Shown in pieces: positions 20,646 to 29,182 of a stretch of DNA of 31,041 bases (its first letter is position 1; each line of letters opens with the position of its first letter). The translations under genes were made by a program, and so were the position numbers. A model generated the notes under the pieces. The model saw only the letters and a list, made by a program, of their open reading frames with translations, did no database searches and had not been told where the DNA came from. The stretch is from Gracilaria caudata. Its lineage: Eukaryota > Rhodophyta > Florideophyceae > Gracilariales > Gracilariaceae. The stretch lies in contig JASCIV010000219.1 of the NCBI GenBank assembly GCA_030374735.1, forward strand, positions 1 through 31,041. Reading direction: 5' to 3'.

Positions 20646-21392
20646 ATGGAGATACTGGAAAGGTGTGAAGTGTTGACTGATGATGAGAATCCAGTATTTT
20701 CGCATTCAATCGTTGTGTATCGAGACTCTGGGACTTTGATGATTGGGAAAACAAAATCTCATGTACTTGGAAACGTTCAGATTGATTTCTCTGCGATGCA
20801 GAGTAGTAGAATATGTCTGCAAGATATATATCCGTCACACACTGAAAAGTTCACAGAATTCATAGGACATGAAGAGAAAGAGATATTTACCAAACGACCA
20901 TCACTTCTGGATTACACCCCTGATATTGGAGATTACTATAAATCCTTAATATTGCGTGAAGCTGAGGTTGGGGAACTTCTAAAGACAAACCCACATCCGA
21001 ACGTTGCCAGATACATGGGTTGCAAGGTTGACGATGATAGAATTATAGGGCTGTGTTGGCAGAACTACAGGTTCTCTTTACGAGATAAGCTCGAGCAACT
21101 CAGTTCTTTTTCGGAAGTCAAACTATGGATGAATGGGATTGTTAAAGGGATCGCCCATATTCATTCCATTGGATACTGCCACAACGACATTAATCCGAGC
21201 AATATACGTTTCGCAGATGACGGTACACCAGTAATTATTGACTTTGACTCCTGCCAACGTACTGGAAAACCTTTGAATCTCAAAGGGGGTACGATTGGTT
21301 GGTATGATGAGAATGCTAGCTTGTCCTTGCCGGAGAATGATTATTTTAGTATACGGGCACTGGCGGAATTCCTTGTGTCGCACATAGACTAA
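20646..21392 (+). CDS. Atypical protein kinase-like protein, short C-lobe
   Basis: From the first ATG in this frame the product has 248 residues. Kinase signatures are present: an alpha-C-like REAEVGELL (about 104-112), HPNVARYMGC (117-126), the catalytic loop HNDINPSN with Asp171 and Asn176, and a metal-binding triplet DFD at 189-191 in place of DFG. A GGTIGWYDEN segment replaces the usual activation-segment end, and NDYFSIRALAEFL matches helix F with its conserved Asp. The protein ends about seven residues later, so helices G-I are missing. A clear glycine-rich loop is hard to place in the N-lobe; Lys35 or Lys37 may serve. It may be an active divergent kinase or a pseudokinase. The frame is open upstream of the ATG, and a spliced 5' exon is likely. 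Confidence 0.65.
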   Translation: MEILERCEVLTDDENPVFSHSIVVYRDSGTLMIGKTKSHVLGNVQIDFSAMQSSRICLQDIYPSHTEKFTEFIGHEEKEIFTKRPSLLDYTPDIGDYYKSLILREAEVGELLKTNPHPNVARYMGCKVDDDRIIGLCWQNYRFSLRDKLEQLSSFSEVKLWMNGIVKGIAHIHSIGYCHNDINPSNIRFADDGTPVIIDFDSCQRTGKPLNLKGGTIGWYDENASLSLPENDYFSIRALAEFLVSHID

Positions 21393-21875
21393 CGAACGAA
21401 CACAGTTTATCGGAAGGTTCTCTGGTGGTTTTAGGGTTTTAAGTGTCTTATTGGCGTTAGTCACAAATACATGTATCCAAGGTGTGAACTCATAGAATGG
21501 CTTTTCATCAGCATAAACAACTTGAAGAATAATAATAATTGAAGGCTGTTGTCCAAAATAAAGATCAAGAGCAACTCGAGTTGCCATGATGATCATGATG
21601 TAGGCATAAAGAAATGAACATGTTAAATCCTCGAAAACCCCACAAGTTCAGAAGACTCACTCTCAAACCTCCGAAGCTTCATGTTGTTTCGGATAGTCCT
21701 GCATCTACACTGTGTTCCCCGTTAGACATTGTGACTTCACCACTGAGCACACGAAGGCCGACAGTCATGTCATCGCCAGACAGCAACATAAAGCTTATGC
21801 CGCTAGGCTGGGTGAAAACTGCAACACAGCGGCGGAGTGCGAACCTCATCCAATCTCGACGGCTTCGCCAGGGCC

Positions 21876-22250
21876 GGTTGTAGAGACGTAGAGACGCAAG
21901 CAAAAGACGGTGTTTATTGCGTATGGTAGCGGCTCTAACTCCCGCGGTAGGCGGGCGCTGACGACCCTGGCGGGGTCGTCAGTGTCGTAGAACAGCACCC
22001 ATGTTGAGGGGTGGCAGTTAGAACGGCGCACAGGCACCGAACGGCCTCACGGGAGGCGTTCACTGCAGGATGAGAGAATGACGGCAATCAACGACCTTCT
22101 GAAACTCTGGCCATCAACAGCCGTCGTGACTCAACCCGTCGCACAATAAATACCACTTGAAAAGAGACCAAACAGAACCTCCTACAATCTCCCGCCATAT
22201 CTCCTATTCTCTCCGATAGTTTATCGATCCACACCGGTTGAAATACAACC
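21876..22250 (-). mobile_element. Possible LTR remnant
   Basis: The interval is bounded by 7-bp inverted repeats, GGTTGTA (21876-21882) and TACAACC (22244-22250). On the minus strand it can be read as TGTA...TACA, the TG/CA ends of an LTR of about 369 bp. On that strand AATAAA occurs 30-35 nt before the end, and a TGG-initiated segment that could be a primer-binding site follows 8 nt after it. No gag or pol follows, and the flanking 5 nt do not match as target-site duplications. This is weak evidence; copy number would decide. Confidence 0.25.
21958..21982. repeat. Perfect 10-bp hairpin
   Basis: CTGACGACCC and GGGTCGTCAG are exact inverted copies around the 5-nt loop TGGCG, inside the LTR-like interval. 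Confidence 0.85.
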
Positions 22251-22526
22251 TGTCAGTGAACCCCCTGCGCCGGATTGCGAGAAGAATGGGGAGGTCAAGC
22301 TCTCGCACGCGCAAGCTAACAAAGCTTGAGTGCTCGCTTAAAAATTGGGAACAATACGAGAAAGGGAAGGAATATAACCAAAACACTCTTTGATCGTCCC
22401 CGTGCACCCGGTGTTGGAGAGGGCGATGATGATGCAAAAATTTACGTTGAAGAACCCCAACCACACTCATTCAACAATGTACCTCCGTCTCGTGCAACGC
22501 CAAGGCTATTCGCTTTGCAACCAAAA

Positions 22527-22544
22527 AACGACCGGAAGGTCGTT
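22527..22544. repeat. Perfect 7-bp hairpin with GGAA loop
   Basis: AACGACC and GGTCGTT flank the tetraloop GGAA. Six A residues overlap the left arm. No RNA family was recognised. Confidence 0.75.
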
Positions 22545-22771
22545 AATCCAAGCGATCGGTTAGCTTGCCGGTCGCCCTTGCAGACCTAGTAGGTGGCACG
22601 TCGTTAAAACGCCCAGTCTAGCTGCACGTATGTTGCAGGTCAGGAGCTTGTCATCAGAAGTGGATCCTGTCGCCGTTTCCACGAATTTTTCTCTCGAAGG
22701 ATGAGCTCCGGAGGAGCCTCTGGAGGGGGCTTTTCGAGAGGTTTTCCCTCGGCACTAAGATTGGTGAAATG

Positions 22772-22796
22772 GAGAGAGAGAGAGAGAGAGAGAGAG
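22772..22796. repeat. GA microsatellite
   Basis: An uninterrupted (GA)n run of about 12.5 units. Confidence 0.95.
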
Positions 22797-23246
22797 CGGT
22801 GAATGAATGAAACTTCCTTTAAGCAAATTGTGCGGATCCACGCCCTCAAATGAACGTCACGTAGGCTACGGGCCTGGCTCTCGAACTCGGTCTAGCCGAT
22901 GATATGATATGAGCGTGGGGTGGAAGGGTCGGTGCCCATGGCTTCTTGGGTGGCCAACGTGGAACATGAGAAGCCCCTTGTCGTGGAGTACTGCTCTGCC
23001 GACGGTCTCTGGAGGGCGAATGAAGAGGGAAATGGAAGGAAGAAGGCGACAAGCGTCGGTAGCGAAATGCTTTTGCAGTCGAAATTTCCAAAGGCACCTA
23101 CCCTTGTAATACTTTCTTGTTGTAGCCCAGGGAGTGTGGCACAGCTACTGATATGTAGTTGGGGGCTGCGATATGGAGGTTTTATAGGTGTTCGGGTCTT
23201 TGGTAAACCCCCGCGTGCGAGTATTTGACGTACGCGGTTCGCAAAT

Positions 23247-23263
23247 AGAGAGAGAGAGAGAGA
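23247..23263. repeat. AG microsatellite
   Basis: An uninterrupted (AG)n run of about 8.5 units, 450 bp from the GA microsatellite at 22772. Confidence 0.95.
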
Positions 23264-23543
23264 ATCCAAGTATATAATTGACGAAGTACGATGAGCAGTT
23301 GCGGCGATACTTGTGGCAGTGACGAGTGGGCGATTCGTATGGCAAACTTTGCACCCGTTGTTCACCTAAATTAATCCGTTCCTGCGTTCCTTTGAAGTAC
23401 CCTTTAAGACCATTTCTGTTTGTGATGGTCACGGAGGCAATGTTACATCGTGGGGAAGATGAGGTCAGAACATTTCAACATGCAAATGCGTTATTGTGGC
23501 TGGCATGCGGCACATATGTGGGTCTACTGCATCCATGGTTGTC

Positions 23544-25013
23544 CTACAACCAACCCTCTTTCTCGCGTTCGAACAGAAACTGCAGAACAGCTGAGCTCAT
23601 GTTCTCCGAAATTTTTGACGACAGATTGCCAATAACATGGAAAGCCAAGACTCGTTTTCGTTTCTCCTGTTCTTCTTGCCATCTAGAAATGCGTTCTTCA
23701 TAACGCTGCTGGAGAATGAAGTTCCTTTTTAATATGGCGTTTGCACGATGTTCTTCTGCAAAACTGTTCCTCTCACGGAATTCTCTTTCTGGCGATTTTC
23801 GTTTGGTCAACGTTGCCGTTACTCGTTGGTTCTCTGTTTTTGCGTTCGCATGAACTTCACGCATTGCTACCGGCACATTCAGGTTTGCGGCAGTTTGCAG
23901 CCATAGACGTGCATCATCTTCATTCTTCTGGCATCCAATGCCAGTCTGAAGAAGTTCAGCGAGTTTGACAGTACAATACGGAATTTGCTGATTCGCTGCG
24001 TTCTGGACGCAATAGAAGAATTCTTGAGCTGAAACTCGCTGCTCACGGGTTGTCAAGCATGAATACTCGTTGTTCCTTCGTTTTCCTGAGTTCAATCTTC
24101 GCTTTTTTGCTTCTCTTTCAAGATGATCTATAGCAAGGAAAAAGCCTCGCGAAGCTGCTTCTTTAAGCATCTGGACGTCTTGATTTAGTCTCGTTTCCAA
24201 ACTACGCCTGACATCATGTTTTTGTACAGTTTTACGCTTTGCTTGTCCATGAAGTTTAGGTTGAGATGTCTGACGATTCAGATGCTCATGCTCTGCGCCC
24301 AGCTCATTTGTTGTCAGTAGCTTTCGTCGGTACCAACTGGACAATTTGGATAAAGGAGACAACATAATGCCGAGGACTGCCTGACAAGCACCATGTCCAT
24401 GTCGCGCTGCTCGCACAAGCAAAAGGCCCATCTCTTCAAAGGGCACTGGTGAAGAGTTCCAACGCTCTTTTAAGTAAAACCACGAGCCGAACGCGATGGC
24501 ATCTGGGGATCCATGAGCTATACCGGCTGAAAGCAATTGTGAGTTTTGCGAGGACAATGGAGTCTTAGCAGACCATTCATCTACCGCCACAAGAACAGCG
24601 AGGATTGAGAGAGCGCGACGACGATTGACGAATGCCGTCCTGCTGTTGGATGGATGCTTGTTCAGGTTCAGCATGGATTTTCTGGCGCTCTCAAAGTCGT
24701 TTCCGTTCAGGGCAGAAAGCACGCATTCCCAAATTTGCGATGACGTTTGCAGGTGAGTTCGATTAGGAACCATTCCTGTTAGCCACGAGAGGAACAATTT
24801 AGCGGTGTGGGAGACGAGTTCCTTTTTCGAAAATGAGGGATTCTCTGTGGAATCACGGCGTCTCTCCGCTTTGTCTGTTGGATGCGAATCTTGAACAGTG
24901 ATACTCGCTGTCTTCTGTTGTGGGGGATTGGGCATCGCAGCCTTTAGCAACGGCCTTTGATGTTTTCCGAGCGGATTATCGCTGCGGTCTATGTTCAATC
25001 GAAAGGGTGACAT
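23544..25013 (-). CDS. Sel1-like repeat protein (5' end uncertain)
   Basis: From the first ATG the product has 489 residues. Sel1/TPR-like helical pairs are visible at about 162-215 (AIAFGSWFYLKERW..., then GLLLVRAARHGHGACQAVLG) and at about 341-385 (YCTVKLAELLQTGIGC..., DARLWLQTAANLNVPVAM). A third, degenerate one lies near 282-311 (MLKEAASRGFFLAIDHLER). The last 90 residues are charged and probably a coiled coil. Sel1 repeats scaffold protein complexes, often in ER quality control, but no specific partner is indicated. The frame is open 125 codons upstream and includes a hydrophobic stretch, LKILVTSVFLLFSA, that looks like a signal sequence. A model with a first exon at 25313-25332 and a 139-nt intron (25174-25312) would capture it and give 549 residues. 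Confidence 0.65.
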   Translation of the reverse strand: MSPFRLNIDRSDNPLGKHQRPLLKAAMPNPPQQKTASITVQDSHPTDKAERRRDSTENPSFSKKELVSHTAKLFLSWLTGMVPNRTHLQTSSQIWECVLSALNGNDFESARKSMLNLNKHPSNSRTAFVNRRRALSILAVLVAVDEWSAKTPLSSQNSQLLSAGIAHGSPDAIAFGSWFYLKERWNSSPVPFEEMGLLLVRAARHGHGACQAVLGIMLSPLSKLSSWYRRKLLTTNELGAEHEHLNRQTSQPKLHGQAKRKTVQKHDVRRSLETRLNQDVQMLKEAASRGFFLAIDHLEREAKKRRLNSGKRRNNEYSCLTTREQRVSAQEFFYCVQNAANQQIPYCTVKLAELLQTGIGCQKNEDDARLWLQTAANLNVPVAMREVHANAKTENQRVTATLTKRKSPEREFRERNSFAEEHRANAILKRNFILQQRYEERISRWQEEQEKRKRVLAFHVIGNLSSKISENMSSAVLQFLFEREKEGWL

Positions 25014-25841
25014 TGGGAAAGCAATACGGGTTTCAATGCCTGGACTGAACTTCACTCCGCGAAAGGCAGCGAGTGCAGGATGTATGTTACGAGCGCTAAA
25101 AAGAAGAAAAACGCTTGTGACCAAGATCTTCAGATGTAATAACTTGTTCAATTGAGCTCCAGGCCTTTCAAATCTGCAAGGAGAGAGAGGGAAAACGTCG
25201 AAAAGAGGCAATTCCGAAGTCTTTTGCCTTGCAATATGAGAGAAGATTGGGTGACGTTCCGCTGACGAGAGACCAATTGTACCGCTAGGTGTAGGATGTA
25301 TTCCTGCTTCACGTATGTCCAAGCAGTACCATCTACGTCTGTTGCAGAGGCAAACAAGTGATAGAGAGACAGAACCAGATTGTTCCACAAGGGACGGGAA
25401 GCGTAGGTTTGTGCAGCATGTTATGTGAGACGAAGATTGAGGAGCATCAAAGGGCCTGACAACATCTACCTCTTATGAGAATCTAACACGGTTTCCATCG
25501 AACGTTTATTACTGCATGGTACAGCCAGTTATCACGGTATCCATGTACGTAACAGCACTCAAGGGCCCAATAATTAACGTGGAACCTCAACTTGACAGGC
25601 ATCGCGTTGCGGACCAGTCATGAAGAAAGCATTTTTGCACAGCATCTATTGCTAGTAATGAGCGTCGCAACGCAAGGTGACGACTTCACCAACAGGAAAG
25701 AAACACCTTTGATTAGTCTGTTCCACTGCTGTCAGTATCGATGCTGAGACTAAAGCACACACAGAACAGCTACGCTCGGACAAAGAAAAAAGAAATGGCA
25801 TTCTTGACCGACGCAGAATTTAAACGCCGAGAGCAGCAAAT
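25014..25841. other. Leader of the Sel1-like gene and 3' flank of SBPase
   Basis: The part up to about 25390 is open in frame with the Sel1-like gene and contains a strong minus-strand acceptor (CCCTCTCTCTCCTTGCAG, ending at 25174). An ATG at 25332, followed after 20 nt by a GTGAAG donor, joins this acceptor in frame. From 25391 to 25841 I see only spacer sequence. Confidence 0.35.
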
Positions 25842-26813
25842 CTAATGGCCGTTTCGGGCTGCTTGTACAAGTTTTTCATACCTGAGCACCTCACCGGGAC
25901 TGCCGAGACAGACTGGAGTGCGTTGTTCACACTCATCAATACACATATCAAGCACACTAGACTCACCTGTGGTAGAGCGACCCCCTGCTGCCGCAATGAG
26001 AAAAGCCATAGGCAAAGCTTCGTATGCTAGTCGCAGTTTGGCCGGTGCAGAAGGTGAAACTGGTGAAACAAACACACCAGTACCTTTCATTAGTATCTGC
26101 GTGACATCTGGAACCATACCACCAGTATACCTCAAGGTATACTTGTTGGTTAAATAGTATTGAATGAGACGATTATACGCCTCATTATCTTGCGCACAAC
26201 GTAAATTGGCAGGGGCGAACAATTTTCCTTCCTTGATTTCGTATATATCTCTGGTATGCCTCCACGCTCCATTGAACAAAGTGAAGTGATTGACATACGA
26301 ACCAAAAGAGCGTGCAGCAATAAACATAGTGGCTTGTGGGCCATACACAACAGCAACGGAAAGAGCCATATCACGTCCACGAACGCCAACGAGTTTCTTG
26401 CCTGGCCACACACCAAAGATTGAGCCGACTGAGAAGTTAGATGCCATAATCGACGAGCCATCTAGTGGATCAAATGCGACGGTGTAGGATCCATTATCAT
26501 TAAGCTTCTTCTCCACTGGAGTTTCTTCCGAGGATGCGACAGCCACTGCGCCGCACTTCTCCAAAGCCTTCATAATAATCCTGTCAGCCTGCACATCAAT
26601 CTTCAACTGCTCATCTCCAAAGGTATTAACCGAAGCAGCTTTATCCGCCGCATGGGTGCTTTCTCGCAACAGATGAGCAATCTTAGTGGACGCATCAGCA
26701 ATAGCGGTTACGACGGAAACAAGCGCAGGATCTTTCAATCCACAAAGCTTGTCGGACAAAGACGGGGTGAGCGACGAAATGAACGCCGTCGAAGCTTCAA
26801 GCAAGTCAGTCAT
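25842..26813 (-). CDS. SBPase: Sedoheptulose-1,7-bisphosphatase
   Basis: The 323-residue product matches SBPase rather than FBPase throughout: NTFGDEQLKIDVQAD (63-77), SEETP (95-99), AFDPLDGSSIMASNFSVG (113-130), IFGVWPG (132-138), YTLRYTGGMVPDVTQILMKG (205-224) and RLAYEALPMAFLIAAAGG. The metal-binding residues of the EE and DPLDGSS motifs are present. It hydrolyses sedoheptulose-1,7-bisphosphate to sedoheptulose-7-phosphate, in the Calvin cycle when plastidial. The plant redox motif CGGTAC just before the NSFGDEQ block is replaced here by ADKAAS (56-61), so both regulatory cysteines are missing. The ATG leaves only about 28 residues before the fold and no clear transit peptide. The frame is open upstream to a good acceptor at 26870, so a 5' exon cannot be excluded. 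Confidence 0.92.
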   Translation of the reverse strand: MTDLLEASTAFISSLTPSLSDKLCGLKDPALVSVVTAIADASTKIAHLLRESTHAADKAASVNTFGDEQLKIDVQADRIIMKALEKCGAVAVASSEETPVEKKLNDNGSYTVAFDPLDGSSIMASNFSVGSIFGVWPGKKLVGVRGRDMALSVAVVYGPQATMFIAARSFGSYVNHFTLFNGAWRHTRDIYEIKEGKLFAPANLRCAQDNEAYNRLIQYYLTNKYTLRYTGGMVPDVTQILMKGTGVFVSPVSPSAPAKLRLAYEALPMAFLIAAAGGRSTTGESSVLDMCIDECEQRTPVCLGSPGEVLRYEKLVQAARNGH

Positions 26814-27195
26814 GGTTCGGGATATTTGATAACAGGGAGTACGTTCGAAGTCGAAGAAAGAAACGTCAACTGCGAAGCGAAAGAGGGTAAACTGAAGGAA
26901 GCTCCTTATCTACCACCTTAAAAATTTACGGATTGCGTTAACTCTGTGGGCTGCACCTGCACCTGAGCGCAACGGAGAAATGTAGGAGAATCAACATGGT
27001 TGATCACCGCATATCTGGGTCTGAGGGAGCTGACGTCAGTGACGTGGATGCAGCGAGTGGCGCACCTGGCGGAGAAATGCTGATTGTGCTCGGGACTCTG
27101 CCAAACGCACAACGGAGAAACAGGAAGTACAGTGCACGTATGAAAGTACCCGGCGCCCTTGGCAGGACAGGAAGGCGCCACTGTTATGGAAGAGC
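26814..27195. other. Spacer between SBPase and tRNA-Arg
   Basis: This holds the SBPase leader and probably its promoter. A pyrimidine-rich 3' splice-site-like sequence on the minus strand (CCCTCTTTCGCTTCGCAG, ending at 26870) is followed by 56 nt open in frame with SBPase. I found no first exon that joins it in frame. Other frames here are not convincing. Confidence 0.4.
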
Positions 27196-27200
27196 AAAAA
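27196..27200 (-). terminator. RNA polymerase III T-run terminator of tRNA-Arg
   Basis: Five T residues on the minus strand begin 3 nt after the discriminator base of the tRNA, the usual Pol III stop signal. Confidence 0.8.
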
Positions 27201-27203
27201 TAT

Positions 27204-27277
27204 CGACCCTGGCAGGACTTGAACCTGCAATCTCCGGATCCGTAGACCGATGCCTTATCCAATTTGGCCACAGGGCC
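27204..27277 (-). tRNA. trnR-ACG: tRNA-Arg(ACG), nuclear type
   Basis: The 74-nt gene folds into a cloverleaf. The acceptor GGCCCTG pairs with CAGGGTC (one G-T pair). The D arm is GCC/GGC, the anticodon loop CTACGGA (anticodon ACG), and the T arm GCAGG-TTCAAGT-CCTGC, with discriminator G. The A box reads TGGCCAAATTGG and the B box GGTTCAAGTCC. CCA is not encoded and no intron is present. The anticodon stem has a T-T mismatch next to the loop (positions 31 and 39). The sequence resembles eukaryotic tRNA-Arg(ACG), whose A34 is normally edited to inosine to read CGU, CGC and CGA. Confidence 0.93.
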
Positions 27278-27594
27278 CGAACATTGACTGCTCTAGAGCG
27301 GGCCATGACATGGAATTTATCCTGAATGAAGGATATATGTCATTGAACTGTCCGCGATAGATCCATGATAACGGTTTTGCTTCCAAGAACCAATATGAAC
27401 GTCGTCGACCAACGCGAACAGCTCGCTGTTCTTGCTGCGTCAGCGATACCGCACACTTCAAACAGCAATTTAACGAACTAGACGCTGTTGTCGACCGTGC
27501 CTTTATCATTGTTATTGGTTTTGACAACGTCGGTCATCAACGGATCAACATTCCAAGTTCCCCGGACCAAGCGGAACCGCACAATCATCAACCG
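27278..27594. other. Spacer between tRNA-Arg and the 27595 gene
   Basis: No gene is visible. It should contain the promoter and leader of the membrane-protein gene at 27595. The frames present are short and lack family resemblance. Confidence 0.5.
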
Positions 27595-28137
27595 ATGGGC
27601 AAATCAACAAGCATGTCATCAACACAGAAAGTATTAGCAAACGCGCGCGAAATATTGTCCACGCTCACCGACGTGCTAGAATCTCAAGGACTATCGTCTC
27701 GCAAAGCAAATCTTCTCTCCTACCCCCTAGCCGTGTTCATAGTACTTTTCACGCCGGTATTTCTACTCTCCGTTCTGCTATCAGCTCTGATTCTACTTGG
27801 ATGCATATTGGCCATAGTAGCGGCAGCGCTAACGACGTTGTTGATCATGTGCGTTAGCACTATGTTCATAGTTATCACTTTTGCCGCATGCCTGTCATTT
27901 GTTTTTATCATCTCTCTCATGTTTTCTGTCTTTGCTGTTTTCGCTATCGCCGCTTTTGCTGCCTTTTGTATCGTGTTGTACTGGCTGTTAGGATTGTTGG
28001 CTTCTCGTGGATGGGTTCCTGCTCAGAAGCTTCATTCTCGCGCATACAATGCGATTCCTGTTCTCAACGCTGTCCCAGAACCCAGATATGTTGCCTGCGG
28101 AGATAATCTCAAGTCAACGTTTGTATCGAGCTCCTAG
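27595..28137 (+). CDS. Small hydrophobic membrane protein, promethin/oleosin-like topology
   Basis: The 180-residue product starts at ATG. Residues 1-42 are polar and probably helical (QKVLANAREILSTLTDVLES). Residues about 43-135 are almost entirely hydrophobic, enough for four helices or two hairpins, with no charged residue inside. The last 45 residues are polar (RGWVPAQKLHSR onwards). This short-polar, long-hydrophobic, short-polar plan is that of promethin/LDAF1, which works with seipin at lipid-droplet assembly sites, and roughly of oleosins. The plant oleosin proline knot is not evident. The identity is an inference from topology. It could equally be an ER-shaping or lineage-specific membrane protein. 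Confidence 0.6.
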   Translation: MGKSTSMSSTQKVLANAREILSTLTDVLESQGLSSRKANLLSYPLAVFIVLFTPVFLLSVLLSALILLGCILAIVAAALTTLLIMCVSTMFIVITFAACLSFVFIISLMFSVFAVFAIAAFAAFCIVLYWLLGLLASRGWVPAQKLHSRAYNAIPVLNAVPEPRYVACGDNLKSTFVSSS

Positions 28138-28414
28138 CCCACAGCATAACCTTCTTCGTCGCGTCCCCATCGTCAAAATAAGCTTTGGCAACATGCTTAC
28201 ATGCTACAACTCCGAGCGCGTTGCCCAAAAGTCGCGGTCCGTTATTCGTTCCACTAGAATTTTAGCGATGGCTATCTCCTTTCGTAAACGAGCATTCCAA
28301 GAACCTCACTATGCATTCCCCACGCACCACAAGCCCCGACAACCACAGGCCTTGCCGGAGAGCACAAAATTGGAAGCACCTGGAAGACGTAGCAGACCAC
28401 GACAGAACAACGCT

Positions 28415-29182
28415 CTACGAGCCAGCAGGATTTTCACCCCACCCAAACCTAGGGCCATCTGGACCATCTCTCCATTTTTCTTCCGGGTCTTCCTCATCAG
28501 ATGGAATCTGATCCCACCACAAGACCGACTTGAAAACAATCTCCCTACATGTAGGACATGGAATTATCCTACGTCCCAGACACATTCGACATTGTGACGA
28601 ACTAACAGTATCCATTATGTTCAGCGTGAAAAATCCCGTTGCGTTACAAACTGGACAGTCAATCTCACCTTTTCCAGAGCATTGAACGCATGCAGGGTCT
28701 CCGTCTACTTCGAAAGTATTTGGCAAAGAGATTTGAACGTCGTCATCATGCTCAGCTTGTTTGAGCGAATCTGACGCGCCTTCTTCTTTCGTTTCGTCGC
28801 TAGAACTTTCTGAAGGCGTTTTAGCTTGCTCAGCCATGATACGAACCCTTTGCCTCCTCGCAACGGCCTGCCGCCCATAACGACTGCTCAGCGGTCGCAA
28901 AGACGACAGGCGTGGAAACGAAAGCGACGAAAAGGTGGTGGATGAACTCGGTGGACAAACTGGCAGGAAAGTGGTTCTGGCGGCATTTGAATGTGTGAGG
29001 ATTTGATGATGTCGCATGATACTGAGGAGAACAGCGGCACGGATCGTTTCGTTTGGACGGTAAGCGCGTGGCAGAGTTGTGGTCGGGTGTCGGGGATTGA
29101 CGAAGCTCAAGGCTCTTGAAGGCGATGCGGGAGGGTTGCGGAGGTGCGGAACGAATAGGCGATTTCGATAGGGTTTTGTCAT
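28415..29182 (-). CDS. DnaJ-type zinc-finger protein, probably organelle-targeted
   Basis: The frame has 255 codons. Four CxxC pairs lie at 165/168, 176/179, 198/201 and 209/212, with the CxxCxGxG pattern clear in CVQCSGKG and related in CPVCNATG and CRMCLGRR. This is the cysteine-rich zinc-binding domain of DnaJ without a J domain. In plants such proteins (BSD2, LQY1, PSA2 type) are plastid chaperones for Rubisco or photosystem assembly. Residues before about 118 are Ser-, Pro- and Arg-rich with few acids, like a transit peptide. Translation may start at ATG 1 or at Met56. The middle (about 119-150) is acidic. The C terminus has WWDQIPSDEEDPEEKWRDG and GPRFGWGE blocks. Plastid localisation is inferred from composition. 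Confidence 0.78.
   Translation of the reverse strand: MTKPYRNRLFVPHLRNPPASPSRALSFVNPRHPTTTLPRAYRPNETIRAAVLLSIMRHHQILTHSNAARTTFLPVCPPSSSTTFSSLSFPRLSSLRPLSSRYGRQAVARRQRVRIMAEQAKTPSESSSDETKEEGASDSLKQAEHDDDVQISLPNTFEVDGDPACVQCSGKGEIDCPVCNATGFFTLNIMDTVSSSQCRMCLGRRIIPCPTCREIVFKSVLWWDQIPSDEEDPEEKWRDGPDGPRFGWGENPAGS

Larger units (their letters stand above)
21393..23543. other. Repeat-rich intergenic region of about 2.1 kb
   Basis: No convincing gene was seen. An AATAAA at 21557-21562 may serve the kinase transcript. The region contains an LTR-like interval, two perfect hairpins and two GA microsatellites, listed separately. Frames up to about 157 codons occur but overlap each other on both strands and match nothing I know. 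Confidence 0.5.

Noticed and set aside
26918..27271. 117-codon minus frame spanning the tRNA
   Set aside because: It overlaps the tRNA-Arg gene. A first exon for SBPase was sought here (ATG with donor AG|GTGCAG), but the join is out of frame.
28007..28597. 196-codon plus frame overlapping the 27595 gene and the DnaJ-type gene
   Set aside because: It overlaps two better-supported genes in other frames and has no domain.
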